The position numbers were made by a program, and so were the translations under genes. From assembly GCF_009755815.1 (NCBI RefSeq), contig NZ_WRPK01000008.1, positions 186,001 to 250,000 on the forward strand: a DNA stretch of 64,000 nt. The letters run 5' to 3'. Below the pieces are notes generated by a model. That model did not search any database and had not been told where the DNA came from. It saw only the letters and a list, made by a program, of their open reading frames with translations. This DNA comes from Flavisphingomonas formosensis. GTDB taxonomy: Bacteria > Pseudomonadota > Alphaproteobacteria > Sphingomonadales > Sphingomonadaceae. Position 1 is the first letter of the stretch. Each line of letters starts with the position of its first letter. Shown in pieces: positions 44,202-52,733 of this stretch.

Positions 44202-45470
44202 ATGGAAAACCGACCGCCCCGCAGCCGAGCCGGCGCGCCCGCGCCGCTGCTGCTGATCCTGCTCTCCGCCGCCTATTGCATGGCCTATATCGACCGGCTG
44301 ATGATGGCCGTGGTCGCAGAACCGGTGAAGCAGGCCTTCGCGCTCTCGGACACGCAGCTCTTCCTGCTCACCGGCGCCGCCTTCGTGGTGATCTACGGTA
44401 TCGTCGGCGCGCTTTCCGGCGCGCTGCTCGATCGCTGGAGCCGCAGGAAGCTCGTGATACTCTCGCTCGGCGCCTGGAGCCTGTGCACTGTCGCCTGCGG
44501 CTTTGCCGGCAATTTCTGGCAGCTCGCCCTGGCGCGCGCGGGCGTCGGCGTCGGCGAGGCGGCGATCGTGCCCGCCGCCATCTCGCTGATCAGCGACACC
44601 TATCCGCCCGAGCGCCGCCCGCTCGCCATGGCGATCTTCTATGCGGGCGGCATGGCCGGCATATTGCTCGCCTGGATGATCGGCGGCTGGATCGCCTCCG
44701 CCTATGGCTGGCGTCCCGCCTTTTTCCTTGCCGGGCCGCCGGGGCTGATCGTCGGCCTCCTGATCCTTTGGCGCGGCGAGGATCCCCCACGCGAGGCTGC
44801 GCCAGTCGCCGCGACGTCAGGCGGCTCCACCTTTCGCGTCGTCTGGTGCAATCGCCCCCTGGTCTGGCTGATCGGCGCGGGATCGGTCGTCACCTTCGTC
44901 AATATCGGCCTGGTCAACCAGCTCGGCAGCTTCTTCATCCGCAGCCATGGCATGAGCGTTCGCGAGGTCGGCCTGATCTTCGGGCCGCTGATGGCGGGCG
45001 GTATGGCCTGTGGCCTGATCGGCGGCGGGTGGATCGGCAACCGGCTGGCGGCGCACGGCGATACGGACGTGCTGATCCGCTTCTCGCTGTGGAACACGCT
45101 CGCGCTGTTTCCGCTCTACATGCTGATCTTCCTCGTGCCGTCCAAGACGCTTGCGCTGGCCGCGACCTTCGTCGGCACCAGCATCAGCGTACTCTACTCG
45201 CCCTGCTATTCCGCCGCCTATCAGGCGATCAGCGCACCGCACACGCGCGCGACGGCGGCCGGCATATCGAGCTGCGCCAACGCGCTGATCGGCAGCGCGC
45301 TCGCCACCTTCCTGGTCGGCATGCTCAGCGACCATTGGAAGCCGCTCTACGGCGCGGACAGCCTGCGCTATGCGATGATGGCTGGCATGGTGACCTGCCT
45401 CCTCTCCGCCCTCATGTTCTTGCGCGCGCGGGCGCTGCTCGCCCGGGAAAGCGGGATAAGGCTAAGGTGA
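44202..45470 (+). CDS. MFS transporter
   Basis: A 422-residue membrane protein with about 12 predicted helices. The MFS loop 2-3 motif is present in GALLDRWSRRKLVILSLGAW, and ARAGVGVGEAAIVPAAISLI follows in helix 4. It resembles the spinster-like/ACS subgroup that carries organic acids. It starts two bases after the aldo/keto reductase stop and ends the luxE/luxC operon. Likely moves an organic acid substrate or product across the inner membrane; direction unknown. Confidence 0.9.
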   Translation: MENRPPRSRAGAPAPLLLILLSAAYCMAYIDRLMMAVVAEPVKQAFALSDTQLFLLTGAAFVVIYGIVGALSGALLDRWSRRKLVILSLGAWSLCTVACGFAGNFWQLALARAGVGVGEAAIVPAAISLISDTYPPERRPLAMAIFYAGGMAGILLAWMIGGWIASAYGWRPAFFLAGPPGLIVGLLILWRGEDPPREAAPVAATSGGSTFRVVWCNRPLVWLIGAGSVVTFVNIGLVNQLGSFFIRSHGMSVREVGLIFGPLMAGGMACGLIGGGWIGNRLAAHGDTDVLIRFSLWNTLALFPLYMLIFLVPSKTLALAATFVGTSISVLYSPCYSAAYQAISAPHTRATAAGISSCANALIGSALATFLVGMLSDHWKPLYGADSLRYAMMAGMVTCLLSALMFLRARALLARESGIRLR

Positions 45471-45476
45471 ATCGTC

Positions 45477-45547
45477 ATCCCAGCGAAGCTGGGATCACTC
45501 TCGGCCATGAACCGCATGCTTTTGAAGCGATGCCAGCTTCCGCTGGC
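45477..45547. repeat. Two REP-like palindromes
   Basis: ATCCCAGC/GCTGGGAT with loop GAA (45477-45495), and GCCAGC/GCTGGC with loop TTCC (45532-45547), in the 121-base gap between the convergent MFS and crotonase genes. Both hairpins are perfect. They probably serve as transcript ends or are dispersed extragenic repeats. Confidence 0.6.
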
Positions 45548-45591
45548 AATACGGGAACTTCAAGAAGACGAGACCGACAATCCCACCGATC

Positions 45592-46362
45592 TCACGCGCT
45601 CTTGAACACCGGCTTGCGCTTCTCGCGAAAGGCAGCGACGCCCTCGGCATGGTCCTCGGTGCGGCTGGCGACGGGCTGCATCACATGCTCCGTCTCCAGG
45701 AACTGATCGAAGGACAGGGTGGCAGCGAGATCCGTCTGCCGCTTGGCGAGCGAGATCGAGACGCCCGGGCCCTCGGCGAGCTGCTCGGCGAAAGCGAGGC
45801 TCCGCGCGAACAGCTCCTCCTGCGGCATCAGCTCCAGCGCGAGGCCGAGCCGCAACGCCTCCTCCGCGCGGACCACGCGGCCGGTATAGCAGAGCTCCTT
45901 GGCGCGCATCGGGCCGACCAGCCGGCTCAAGAGCCAGATCGAACCGCCGTCGGGCGCCAGCGCAACGCCGCGAAACACCTGCACGAACTTCGCCGTCTCC
46001 GCCGCGAACACGAAGTCGCAGCACAAAGCGAAGCCCCAGGACATGCCGGCGCAGATGCCGGACACGGCGGCGATGGTCGGCTTCTTCAGATGATAGATGG
46101 CGCGGTTGATCCGGCCGAGCTCGTGCATGCGACCGAGCGAGCCCGGCACGCCGCCACCGCCGAAGCTGGCGAGGTCCGCGCCGGAAGAGAAATTGCCGCC
46201 CGCCCCGGTCAGGAGCACCGCGCGCACCGAGCCGTCGAGCGCGAAATCCTCATAGGCTTCCCACAGCTCGCGCCGCATGCCGTCGGTGATCGCATTCTTG
46301 GTCTGCGGCCGGTCGAGCACGACCACCGCGACCGCGCCGTGCCGCTCAACCGTCACCGTCAT
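45592..46362 (-). CDS. Enoyl-CoA hydratase/isomerase (PaaG-like)
   Basis: A 256-residue crotonase-fold protein: LTGAGGNFSSGADLASFGGG, VSGICAGMSWGFALCCDFVF, RGVALAPDGGSIWLLSRLVG. The APDGG block with Asp, rather than the hydratase Glu, resembles PaaG-type isomerases. It ends with FREKRKPVF. It is the third gene of an operon with an acyl-CoA dehydrogenase and an NTF2-like protein, and would hydrate or isomerise the enoyl-CoA made by the dehydrogenase. Confidence 0.9.
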   Translation of the reverse strand: MTVTVERHGAVAVVVLDRPQTKNAITDGMRRELWEAYEDFALDGSVRAVLLTGAGGNFSSGADLASFGGGGVPGSLGRMHELGRINRAIYHLKKPTIAAVSGICAGMSWGFALCCDFVFAAETAKFVQVFRGVALAPDGGSIWLLSRLVGPMRAKELCYTGRVVRAEEALRLGLALELMPQEELFARSLAFAEQLAEGPGVSISLAKRQTDLAATLSFDQFLETEHVMQPVASRTEDHAEGVAAFREKRKPVFKSA

Positions 46363-46380
46363 CCTACGTCCCCTCGCCCG

Positions 46381-46794
46381 TCATGCTTCGCTGAGCTGCG
46401 TCTTGACGGCACCGCCGTCATAATAGTCGGTCACCGATCGGATCCGCCCGTCGGGCGCCAGCGTCATCACCGCGACGCCTTTGCCCGTGAAGGCGATGTC
46501 GGTGGGCGGCCGGCCATGATAGGTGCCGGTCTGCCGGCCCGAGAAGGTCCACTCAAGACAGGCGTCCACGCCCGAACGGAAGGCGCGCGGGAATTCCATG
46601 CGGATCTCGGAAATGGCGGCGACGAAATGCGCGTGGAACCCGCGCAGATCGGCGTGTCCGACACTGTAGCGGCCCACCTGATCGTCCCGGTAGGTCGCGT
46701 CCGGCGTGAACATCGCCACGAACCGCTCCGTGTCGGGACTGGCCCACGCATCGCCATAACGGCGCGCGAAGGCGGCGATATCCTCGCCGTTCAT
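46381..46794 (-). CDS. NTF2-like (SnoaL) protein, 1
   Basis: A 137-residue cone-fold protein: FARRYGDAWASPDTERFVAM, FTPDATYRDDQVG, VMTLAPDGRIRSVTDYYDGG. SnoaL/ketosteroid-isomerase-like proteins act as isomerases, hydrolases, cyclases or ligand carriers. The start at 46794 overlaps the acyl-CoA dehydrogenase stop (ATGA). The role in the pathway is unassigned. Confidence 0.85.
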   Translation of the reverse strand: MNGEDIAAFARRYGDAWASPDTERFVAMFTPDATYRDDQVGRYSVGHADLRGFHAHFVAAISEIRMEFPRAFRSGVDACLEWTFSGRQTGTYHGRPPTDIAFTGKGVAVMTLAPDGRIRSVTDYYDGGAVKTQLSEA

Positions 46795-47915
46795 TGCATC
46801 AGCCCCCGCGCGATCGCCACTTTCTGCAACTCGTCCGTTCCGGCGTAGATTCGCTGGATGCGAGCCGCCGTCCACATGCGGGAAATGGGGTTATCGTCCA
46901 TCAGCCCCGCGCCGCCGAAGAGCTGCACGCACTTGTCGAGCACGCGTCCTTCCATCTGCGTCGCCCAGAGCTTGAGGATCGCACCGTCCTCGAAGGTGAA
47001 TTCCCCATTGCGCAGTTTGATCATCGCCGTATCGACCATCGTTTCGGTGATCTTGATATCGGCGCGGCACTCTGCGAGGACGAACTGGCTGTTCTGGAAA
47101 TCGATCACCCTCTGTCCGAAGACCTTACGCTCCTTCACATAATCCAGGGTCAATTCGAACGCCCGTGACGCCGCACCCAGGCACCGCGCCGCGATCTGGA
47201 TGCGATCCTCGAGGAACGTATCCATCAATATCTTCATCGCGCCGCCTTCGACACCGAGGAGATTGCTCGCCGGCACGCGGACATTGTCGAAGTTCAATGC
47301 GCCCGTATCTCCCTGACGCCAGCCGATCATCGGAATCTTCGCCTGTGAGACGCCGGGCGTATCGGCCTCGACGATGATCACGCTCATGCCGCGTCCGCCC
47401 TTGGACGGATCGGTCTTCGCGACGACATAGAGAAGATTGGCGCCGGACCCGTTGGAGATGAAATATTTCTCGCCATTGATGACATAGTCGTCGCCGTCGC
47501 GAAGCGCCGTGGTCGCGATGGCGGTGGCGTCGCTGCCCACGCTCGGCTCGGTCAGCGGCATGGCCTGCGTCCACGCGCCGGTCAGGATGCCGGCGAGATA
47601 TTTGTCCTTCTGCGCATCACTGCCATGATTGACCAGAATATAGGTCGCGACGTCCGCCATCAGCGAGCTACCGGTGGTGGCGGTGCCCGGCGTCCGGCCG
47701 AGTTCCTCGGACATGATCGCATAGAAGGTGAAGTCGCCGCCGCCGGTATGGGCGAGGCCGAGCAGCCCCGCCTGTCCGGCCTTGCGCCAGAACTCCCGGT
47801 CGAGGCCCCCGGCCGCCTCATAGTGCTTCAGATACGGCTCATGCTCGCGGTCCAGGAACGTCCGTACCGTGCGGCGGAAAGCCTCATGCTCCTCGCCATA
47901 GCCCATGCGCGCCAT
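46791..47915 (-). CDS. Acyl-CoA dehydrogenase
   Basis: A 374-residue ACAD: FAD and substrate blocks QAMPLTEPSVGSDATAIATT, KYFISNGSGANLLYVVAK, LDYVKERKVFGQRVIDFQN, LFGGAGLMDDNPISRMWTA. The catalytic Glu region reads IYAGTDELQKVAIARGL. It introduces the alpha,beta double bond in an acyl-CoA and passes electrons to ETF. The first gene of a three-gene operon, it diverges from the racemase-like gene at 48019. A good TATAAT lies 45 bases upstream. Confidence 0.93.
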   Translation of the reverse strand: MARMGYGEEHEAFRRTVRTFLDREHEPYLKHYEAAGGLDREFWRKAGQAGLLGLAHTGGGDFTFYAIMSEELGRTPGTATTGSSLMADVATYILVNHGSDAQKDKYLAGILTGAWTQAMPLTEPSVGSDATAIATTALRDGDDYVINGEKYFISNGSGANLLYVVAKTDPSKGGRGMSVIIVEADTPGVSQAKIPMIGWRQGDTGALNFDNVRVPASNLLGVEGGAMKILMDTFLEDRIQIAARCLGAASRAFELTLDYVKERKVFGQRVIDFQNSQFVLAECRADIKITETMVDTAMIKLRNGEFTFEDGAILKLWATQMEGRVLDKCVQLFGGAGLMDDNPISRMWTAARIQRIYAGTDELQKVAIARGLMQ

Positions 47916-47960
47916 GAATGTCCCTCTCCTCTTGCTGTCCGGAAAATGGTTATACAGAGC

Positions 47961-47966
47961 ATTATA
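47961..47966 (-). promoter_or_regulatory. -10 hexamer of the acyl-CoA dehydrogenase operon
   Basis: TATAAT on the - strand with a weaker TCGACG 17 bases upstream, in the 103-base divergent gap. The + strand of the same place has a direct repeat TTATAC, six bases, TTATAC (47950-47967), a possible regulator site for both operons. Confidence 0.5.
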
Positions 47967-48018
47967 CGCTTGCTATCTATTTTCGTCGAGACAAAATCAG
48001 GCTCGGGAGAGCGATTCG

Positions 48019-49131
48019 ATGAGCGAGAGACAAGGGCCACTCCAAGGCCTGCGCGTCGTGGAGTTCGCCGGCTTGGGACCTGGCCCCTTTTGCGGCATGT
48101 TGCTGGCGGATCTGGGCGCGCAGGTCGTCCAGATCGATCGGCCGGGGAGCTCGACGGCGCATTATGGCCTGGATCCGCGGCGCAACCTGCTGCACCGCGG
48201 GCGCCGCGCGATCATCCTCGATCTCAGGCAAGCGGAGCAGGTCGAGACGGCGCTGCGCCTCGTCGAGAAGGCAGACGTGGTGATCGAGCCCAACCGCCCC
48301 GGCGTCGCGGAGAAGCTCGGCGTCGGGCCGGACACCTGCCTCGCCCGCAATCCGCGCCTCGTCTACGGCCGGATGACCGGCTGGGGCCAGGACGGCCCGC
48401 GCGCGCATCATGCCGGTCACGACATCAACTATATCGCCCTTTCCGGCGCGCTGCACACCATCGGTCCAGCGGATGACGTACCTGCAATCCCGAACAATTT
48501 CGTCGGCGACATGGGCGGCGGCGGGCTATTCCTCGCCTTCGGCATCCTCGCTGCCATCTATGAGGCGCAGCGATCCGGCCAGGGCCAGGTGGTCGATGCT
48601 GCGATGATCGAAGGCGCCGCGCTGCAGTTGATGGGCTCGCTCACCATGAAAGCGAACGGCCTCTTCACCGATCGCCGCGGCAGTCATTTTTCGGACGGTG
48701 CCTCGCATTTCTACCAAGCCTATCGAACGCGCGACGACAAATATCTGTCTGTCGGCGCGATCGAACCTCAATTCTACCGTGCCTTCCGCGAAGGTCTCGG
48801 CGTCGCCGACGATCCAGCCTTCGACCGACAGATGGATCCCGCCGCCTGGCCCGACCTAAAGGTGCGCACTGCCGCCATCATTGCGACACGCACGCGCGAC
48901 GAATGGGCAGAAATCTTCAGCGGCGAATCCTGCGTGGCGCCCATATTGTCGACCGGCGAGTTGGCGGACGATCCGCATCTCGCCGCGCGCGGCAGCTTCG
49001 TCACCCTCGATGGCTGTCTGCAGGCGGCACCGGGCCCGCGCTTCAGCCGCACGCCCGGCGCGATCGCCAATCCGCCGCCGGTGCCCGGACAGGACAGCGA
49101 AGACATATTGCGCGAATGGGGAGTTGCCTGA
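48019..49131 (+). CDS. CaiB/BaiF family, alpha-methylacyl-CoA racemase-like, copy 2
   Basis: A 370-residue protein closely related in motif to the one at 19562: VEFAGLGPGPFCGMLLADLG, MTGWGQDGPRAHHAGHDINY, VVDAAMIEGAALQLMGSL. It has the same racemase-type His and Glu features. First gene of a long + operon of eight genes with overlaps or very short gaps up to 56935. Two racemase-like paralogues in one island suggest methyl-branched acyl-CoA intermediates. CGGGAGAG precedes ATG 48019. Confidence 0.87.
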   Translation: MSERQGPLQGLRVVEFAGLGPGPFCGMLLADLGAQVVQIDRPGSSTAHYGLDPRRNLLHRGRRAIILDLRQAEQVETALRLVEKADVVIEPNRPGVAEKLGVGPDTCLARNPRLVYGRMTGWGQDGPRAHHAGHDINYIALSGALHTIGPADDVPAIPNNFVGDMGGGGLFLAFGILAAIYEAQRSGQGQVVDAAMIEGAALQLMGSLTMKANGLFTDRRGSHFSDGASHFYQAYRTRDDKYLSVGAIEPQFYRAFREGLGVADDPAFDRQMDPAAWPDLKVRTAAIIATRTRDEWAEIFSGESCVAPILSTGELADDPHLAARGSFVTLDGCLQAAPGPRFSRTPGAIANPPPVPGQDSEDILREWGVA

Positions 49132-49132
49132 C

Positions 49133-50284
49133 ATGCAAAGCAAATTCTGCGATCTGGTGGGGATAGAGTTCCCGCTGGTCGCTTTCAGCCATTGCCGCGA
49201 CGTCGTCGCCGCGGTCAGCCGGGCCGGCGGCTTCGGCGTATTCGGTGCCACCAACGGCAAGATGACGCCCGACCAGCTCAAGATCGAGCTTGACTGGATC
49301 GACGCGCATGTCGACGGCCGCCCCTACGGCCTCGACATCGCAGTGCCCGAGAATATGGCGGATCGCGACGCGGAGGCCGTCACCACCAAGGCGCTCGAGG
49401 CGCAGATACCGGACGGGCACCGCCGCTTCGTCGACGATCTGCTGGCCCGCCACGGCATCGCCACCGATACCGCGGTCGATTCCGACACGGACCGCGAGAT
49501 CGGCCATTTCCTCGACACCGCCGAACGCATGGTGGATGAGGGGCTGCGCCATCCGATCCGCCTGTTCGTCAACGCGCTCGGCAAGCCGCCGCAGTTCATG
49601 ATCGACAAATGCCATGCCGCGGGCGTGCCGGTCGGCGCGCTGATCGGATCGAAGGAACATGCCATGCGCCAGCTCGAGGCCGGCATCGACGTGCTCGTGG
49701 CGCAGGGCACCGAGGCGGCCGCGCATTGCGGCGAGGTCTCTACGATGGTGCTCGTGCCCGAGGTGGTGCGAGCGTTGGAGGCGATGGGCAGCGACGTGCC
49801 GGTGCTCGCCGCGGGCGGCATCGTCACCGGACGGCAGATGGCCGCTGTCATGGCGATGGGCGCTGCCGGCGCCTGGACCGGATCGGTCTGGCTTACCACC
49901 AGCGAGAGCGACGTGCATCCGGCTGTGCGCGAGCGGCTGCTCGCCGCGCGCTCGCGCGACACACTGCGCTCGCGCGCGATGACCGGCAAGACCGCGCGCC
50001 AGCTCCGCTCCGCCTGGAACGAAGCGTGGGAGAGCAAGGACAGCCCGGGCATGTTGCCCATGCCCTACCAATATCTGCTCACCCATCGCGCCCTGCTGCT
50101 CGCCGAGAAGTCGGTCGATGGCGGCAACGATGCGGCGCGCGCAATGCTCACCGAAGGCGTCGGCCAGGGCATCGGCATGGTCGCCAGCGCCAAGTCCGCC
50201 CGTACCGTCGTGCAGGAGTTCATGGAGGATTTCGCCGACGCGCTGGAGCGGATGAGCGGCCTCATGGAGGTGGAGCCATGCTGA
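49133..50284 (+). CDS. Nitronate monooxygenase-like FMN protein
   Basis: A 383-residue TIM-barrel flavoprotein of the 2-nitropropane dioxygenase family: IEFPLVAFSHCRDVVAAVSR, AGGFGVFGATNG, VLVAQGTEAAAHCGEV, and the FMN phosphate site VLAAGGIVTGRQMAAVMAMG. Members oxidise nitronates or act as enoyl reductases or quinone reductases. No nitro-compound chemistry is evident around it, so a flavin-dependent desaturation or reduction is as likely. The stop overlaps the next start by seven bases. Confidence 0.87.
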   Translation: MQSKFCDLVGIEFPLVAFSHCRDVVAAVSRAGGFGVFGATNGKMTPDQLKIELDWIDAHVDGRPYGLDIAVPENMADRDAEAVTTKALEAQIPDGHRRFVDDLLARHGIATDTAVDSDTDREIGHFLDTAERMVDEGLRHPIRLFVNALGKPPQFMIDKCHAAGVPVGALIGSKEHAMRQLEAGIDVLVAQGTEAAAHCGEVSTMVLVPEVVRALEAMGSDVPVLAAGGIVTGRQMAAVMAMGAAGAWTGSVWLTTSESDVHPAVRERLLAARSRDTLRSRAMTGKTARQLRSAWNEAWESKDSPGMLPMPYQYLLTHRALLLAEKSVDGGNDAARAMLTEGVGQGIGMVASAKSARTVVQEFMEDFADALERMSGLMEVEPC

Positions 50285-52272
50285 CCAGCCTCTTCTCCCC
50301 GCTGAAGATCGGCCCGATGGAGATCGCCAATCGGGTGATGATGCCCGGCATGTCGGCGGGCCAGATCCTCGACGAGCGCGCCTTTCCGCTGCCCGAGATG
50401 ATCGCCTATTTCGCCGAGCGCGCCCAGGCCGAGCCCGGCCTGATGGCGATCGGGGCGACGCAGGTCGTGCCGCCCTCCGGCCCGTTCCGCCAGCCGGTCG
50501 CGCTGTTCGATCCCGAGGTTGTCGAGCCGCTGGCGCGCGTGGTGGAAGGCGTGAAGCAGTATGACACCAAGTTCGGGCTGCAGCTCTGGGACGGCGGTAC
50601 GCAGGGCGCCTCGCGCATTCAGCTTTCCCCCTCCGGCATCAGCGCCCATGCACAGCCGGTAGGAGACGTGCGGACCCGCTTCGAGCTCAAGGCGCTCTCT
50701 ATCGACGAGATCGCCGAGGTGGTCGGCCACTTCGCCGCCGCTGCCGGGCATGCTCGCCAGGCGGGCGTCGATTTCGTCGAGATCCATGCGGGCCACGGCT
50801 ATCTGATCAGCGCCTTCCTCTCCTCCTATTTCAACCGGCGCGAGGACCGTTATGGCGGCAGTCTCGACAACCGGGCGCACTTCCTGTTCGAGATATTGGC
50901 GGCCGTTCGCGAGGCGGTGGGGCCACAGATCGGCGTCGGCATCAAGATCAACGGCGACGACTTCTTTGCCGAAGGCGGCTGGACGATCGATGACGCGGTC
51001 GCGCTCGCGCCGATGCTCGAAGCACGCGGCGCCGACTATCTCTCGGTCACCGCCGGGGTGATGGGCGGCACGCGGCTGACGGTGCCGCCGCTCTACGAGA
51101 AACAGGGCTGCTTCACCGATCTCGCCGCCGCGGTGCGCGCCGTGGTGTCGATCCCAGTGGCCACCATCGGCCGCATCAAGGATCCGGTGATGGCCGACCG
51201 GCTGGTCGCCGAAGGGACGGCCGACATCGTCTGCATGGGCCGCCCGATGATCGCGGATTCGCAGATCGTCGCAAAAGCGCGGCGCGGCGAGCTCGACGAT
51301 ATACGCCGCTGCCTCGCCGATTGCCGCGGCTGCCTCGACCATGAGATGCGCTCGATCAAGAAGGGTCAGCCCGGCCAGGTGAGCTGCGTCGTCAATCCGC
51401 GCATGCAGCGGGAATCGGTCTGCGTCGACATCGAAGGCTCGGCCGCGTCCAATCCCAAGACCGTGCTCGTGGTGGGCGCGGGGCTCGCCGGACTCGAGGC
51501 GGCGCGCCGCTGCGCCTTTTCCGGACACAGGGTGATACTGTGCGAGGCACGCGGCCGTATCGGCGGACAAATCAACTGGGCGAAGATGGTACCCGGCCGA
51601 AGCGAGATCGGCGACATGCTGCCCTGGTACGCACGCCAGATCAGCAAATATGGCGTCGATCTGCGGCTGAACACATGCGTCGATATGACGATGATCGAGG
51701 CGATCGCGCCGGACATCCTATTCATCACCACCGGGAGCGTGCCGCAGGTACCGCAGAATTTGACCGATCTCGTCACCGCGGCGGAGGGCATCGATCTCGT
51801 CCTTGCCGACGATCTGTTCGAGCAGGTGCTTCCGGCCGGACGCAATGTGCTGGTAATCGGCGGCGATCAGATCGGCATGCAGGTCGCCGACTATCTCTCC
51901 GAGAGCGGCGCGAAAGTGACGGTGGCGGAGGCGCAGGGGCATTTCGCCGGCAAGCTCGCCGCCAACGATCGCTGGTATCTCACCGCGCGCTGTATCGAAA
52001 AGGGCGTCAGGCGGGTGAAGACGGTGCACGATATCCGGCTGGACGCGGCTGGCCTCACCCTGCTGAGCGATGTCGGCGAAACCGCGTTGGGCGCGATCGA
52101 CCAGATCGTCTTCGCCAGCGAGCGCCATCCCCTGCGCGATCTTGCCGAAGGCGCGCGCAGCCGCGGCATCGAGACCCATGTCGTCGGCGACGCCTTCGAC
52201 GTGAATTCGGAGGATGGCGGGATGATCTTCTCCACCATCGCCCGGGCCTATGACGTTGCGAGGAGGATCTGA
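50278..52272 (+). CDS. FadH-like 2,4-dienoyl-CoA reductase family (FMN, Fe-S, FAD)
   Basis: A 664-residue multidomain flavoprotein. Residues 1-345 form an OYE-like barrel (EIHAGHGYLISAFLSSYFN, DRYGGSLDNRAHFLFEIL). A 4Fe-4S segment follows with Cys spaced C-x3-C-x2-C in RRCLADCRGCLDHEM and a fourth in QVSCVVNPR. Then comes the FAD/NAD domain (VLVVGAGLAGLEAARRC, VLVIGGDQIGMQVADYLSES). Relatives include 2,4-dienoyl-CoA reductase, trimethylamine dehydrogenase and BaiCD-type steroid enoate reductases. It would reduce a conjugated enone or dienoyl-CoA. Confidence 0.9.
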   Translation: MLTSLFSPLKIGPMEIANRVMMPGMSAGQILDERAFPLPEMIAYFAERAQAEPGLMAIGATQVVPPSGPFRQPVALFDPEVVEPLARVVEGVKQYDTKFGLQLWDGGTQGASRIQLSPSGISAHAQPVGDVRTRFELKALSIDEIAEVVGHFAAAAGHARQAGVDFVEIHAGHGYLISAFLSSYFNRREDRYGGSLDNRAHFLFEILAAVREAVGPQIGVGIKINGDDFFAEGGWTIDDAVALAPMLEARGADYLSVTAGVMGGTRLTVPPLYEKQGCFTDLAAAVRAVVSIPVATIGRIKDPVMADRLVAEGTADIVCMGRPMIADSQIVAKARRGELDDIRRCLADCRGCLDHEMRSIKKGQPGQVSCVVNPRMQRESVCVDIEGSAASNPKTVLVVGAGLAGLEAARRCAFSGHRVILCEARGRIGGQINWAKMVPGRSEIGDMLPWYARQISKYGVDLRLNTCVDMTMIEAIAPDILFITTGSVPQVPQNLTDLVTAAEGIDLVLADDLFEQVLPAGRNVLVIGGDQIGMQVADYLSESGAKVTVAEAQGHFAGKLAANDRWYLTARCIEKGVRRVKTVHDIRLDAAGLTLLSDVGETALGAIDQIVFASERHPLRDLAEGARSRGIETHVVGDAFDVNSEDGGMIFSTIARAYDVARRI

Positions 52273-52733
52273 TGGCCACCGCTACGGGCGAAGACCCCGA
52301 AATACCGATCCTCGAAGGATTGCTCGAAGACTATCGACGGCAATATGACATCGGCGAAGGGATCCTCGATCGATCCAAGGTCGAGCATCTCTACAAGATG
52401 GACGACGAATTCACTGCCTATGACGTCGCCCCGCCGCTCGAAGGTTATGTCGGCTGGGATCAATATAAGGTCGGCTGGTACAAGGTCCTCGAAAAATATA
52501 GCGAGATCCACTTCCGGTTCCGCGAGACGCCCCGCATCTTCCGCCAGGGCGACGTCGCCTGGATGTCGGTGAGCGCGGACTGGTTCGGCACCTCGCGCGG
52601 CGGCGACGACTTCGCCAAGCAGTTCCGTCTCACCCTGATCTGGGTGCGCGGCGAGGACGGTCGCTGGCGCATCACCCATGAACATGGATCGAGCCCGCGC
52701 AGCTATGCGCTGGCCGGCGGGGAGATCGTATGA
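52272..52733 (+). CDS. NTF2-like (SnoaL) protein, 2
   Basis: A 153-residue cone-fold protein: YKMDDEFTAYDVAPPLEGYV, GWDQYKVGWYKVLEKYSEI, LIWVRGEDGRWRITHEHGSS. It belongs to the SnoaL/ketosteroid-isomerase-like superfamily; its substrate is unknown. The ATG shares its first base with the preceding TGA. It has no close similarity to the SnoaL-like protein at 46381 beyond the fold. Confidence 0.85.
   Translation: MATATGEDPEIPILEGLLEDYRRQYDIGEGILDRSKVEHLYKMDDEFTAYDVAPPLEGYVGWDQYKVGWYKVLEKYSEIHFRFRETPRIFRQGDVAWMSVSADWFGTSRGGDDFAKQFRLTLIWVRGEDGRWRITHEHGSSPRSYALAGGEIV

Noticed and set aside
23571-45547. Palindromes at 23571 and 45477-45547 as CRISPR repeats
   Set aside because: They are isolated, differ in sequence and lack regularly spaced copies and cas genes.
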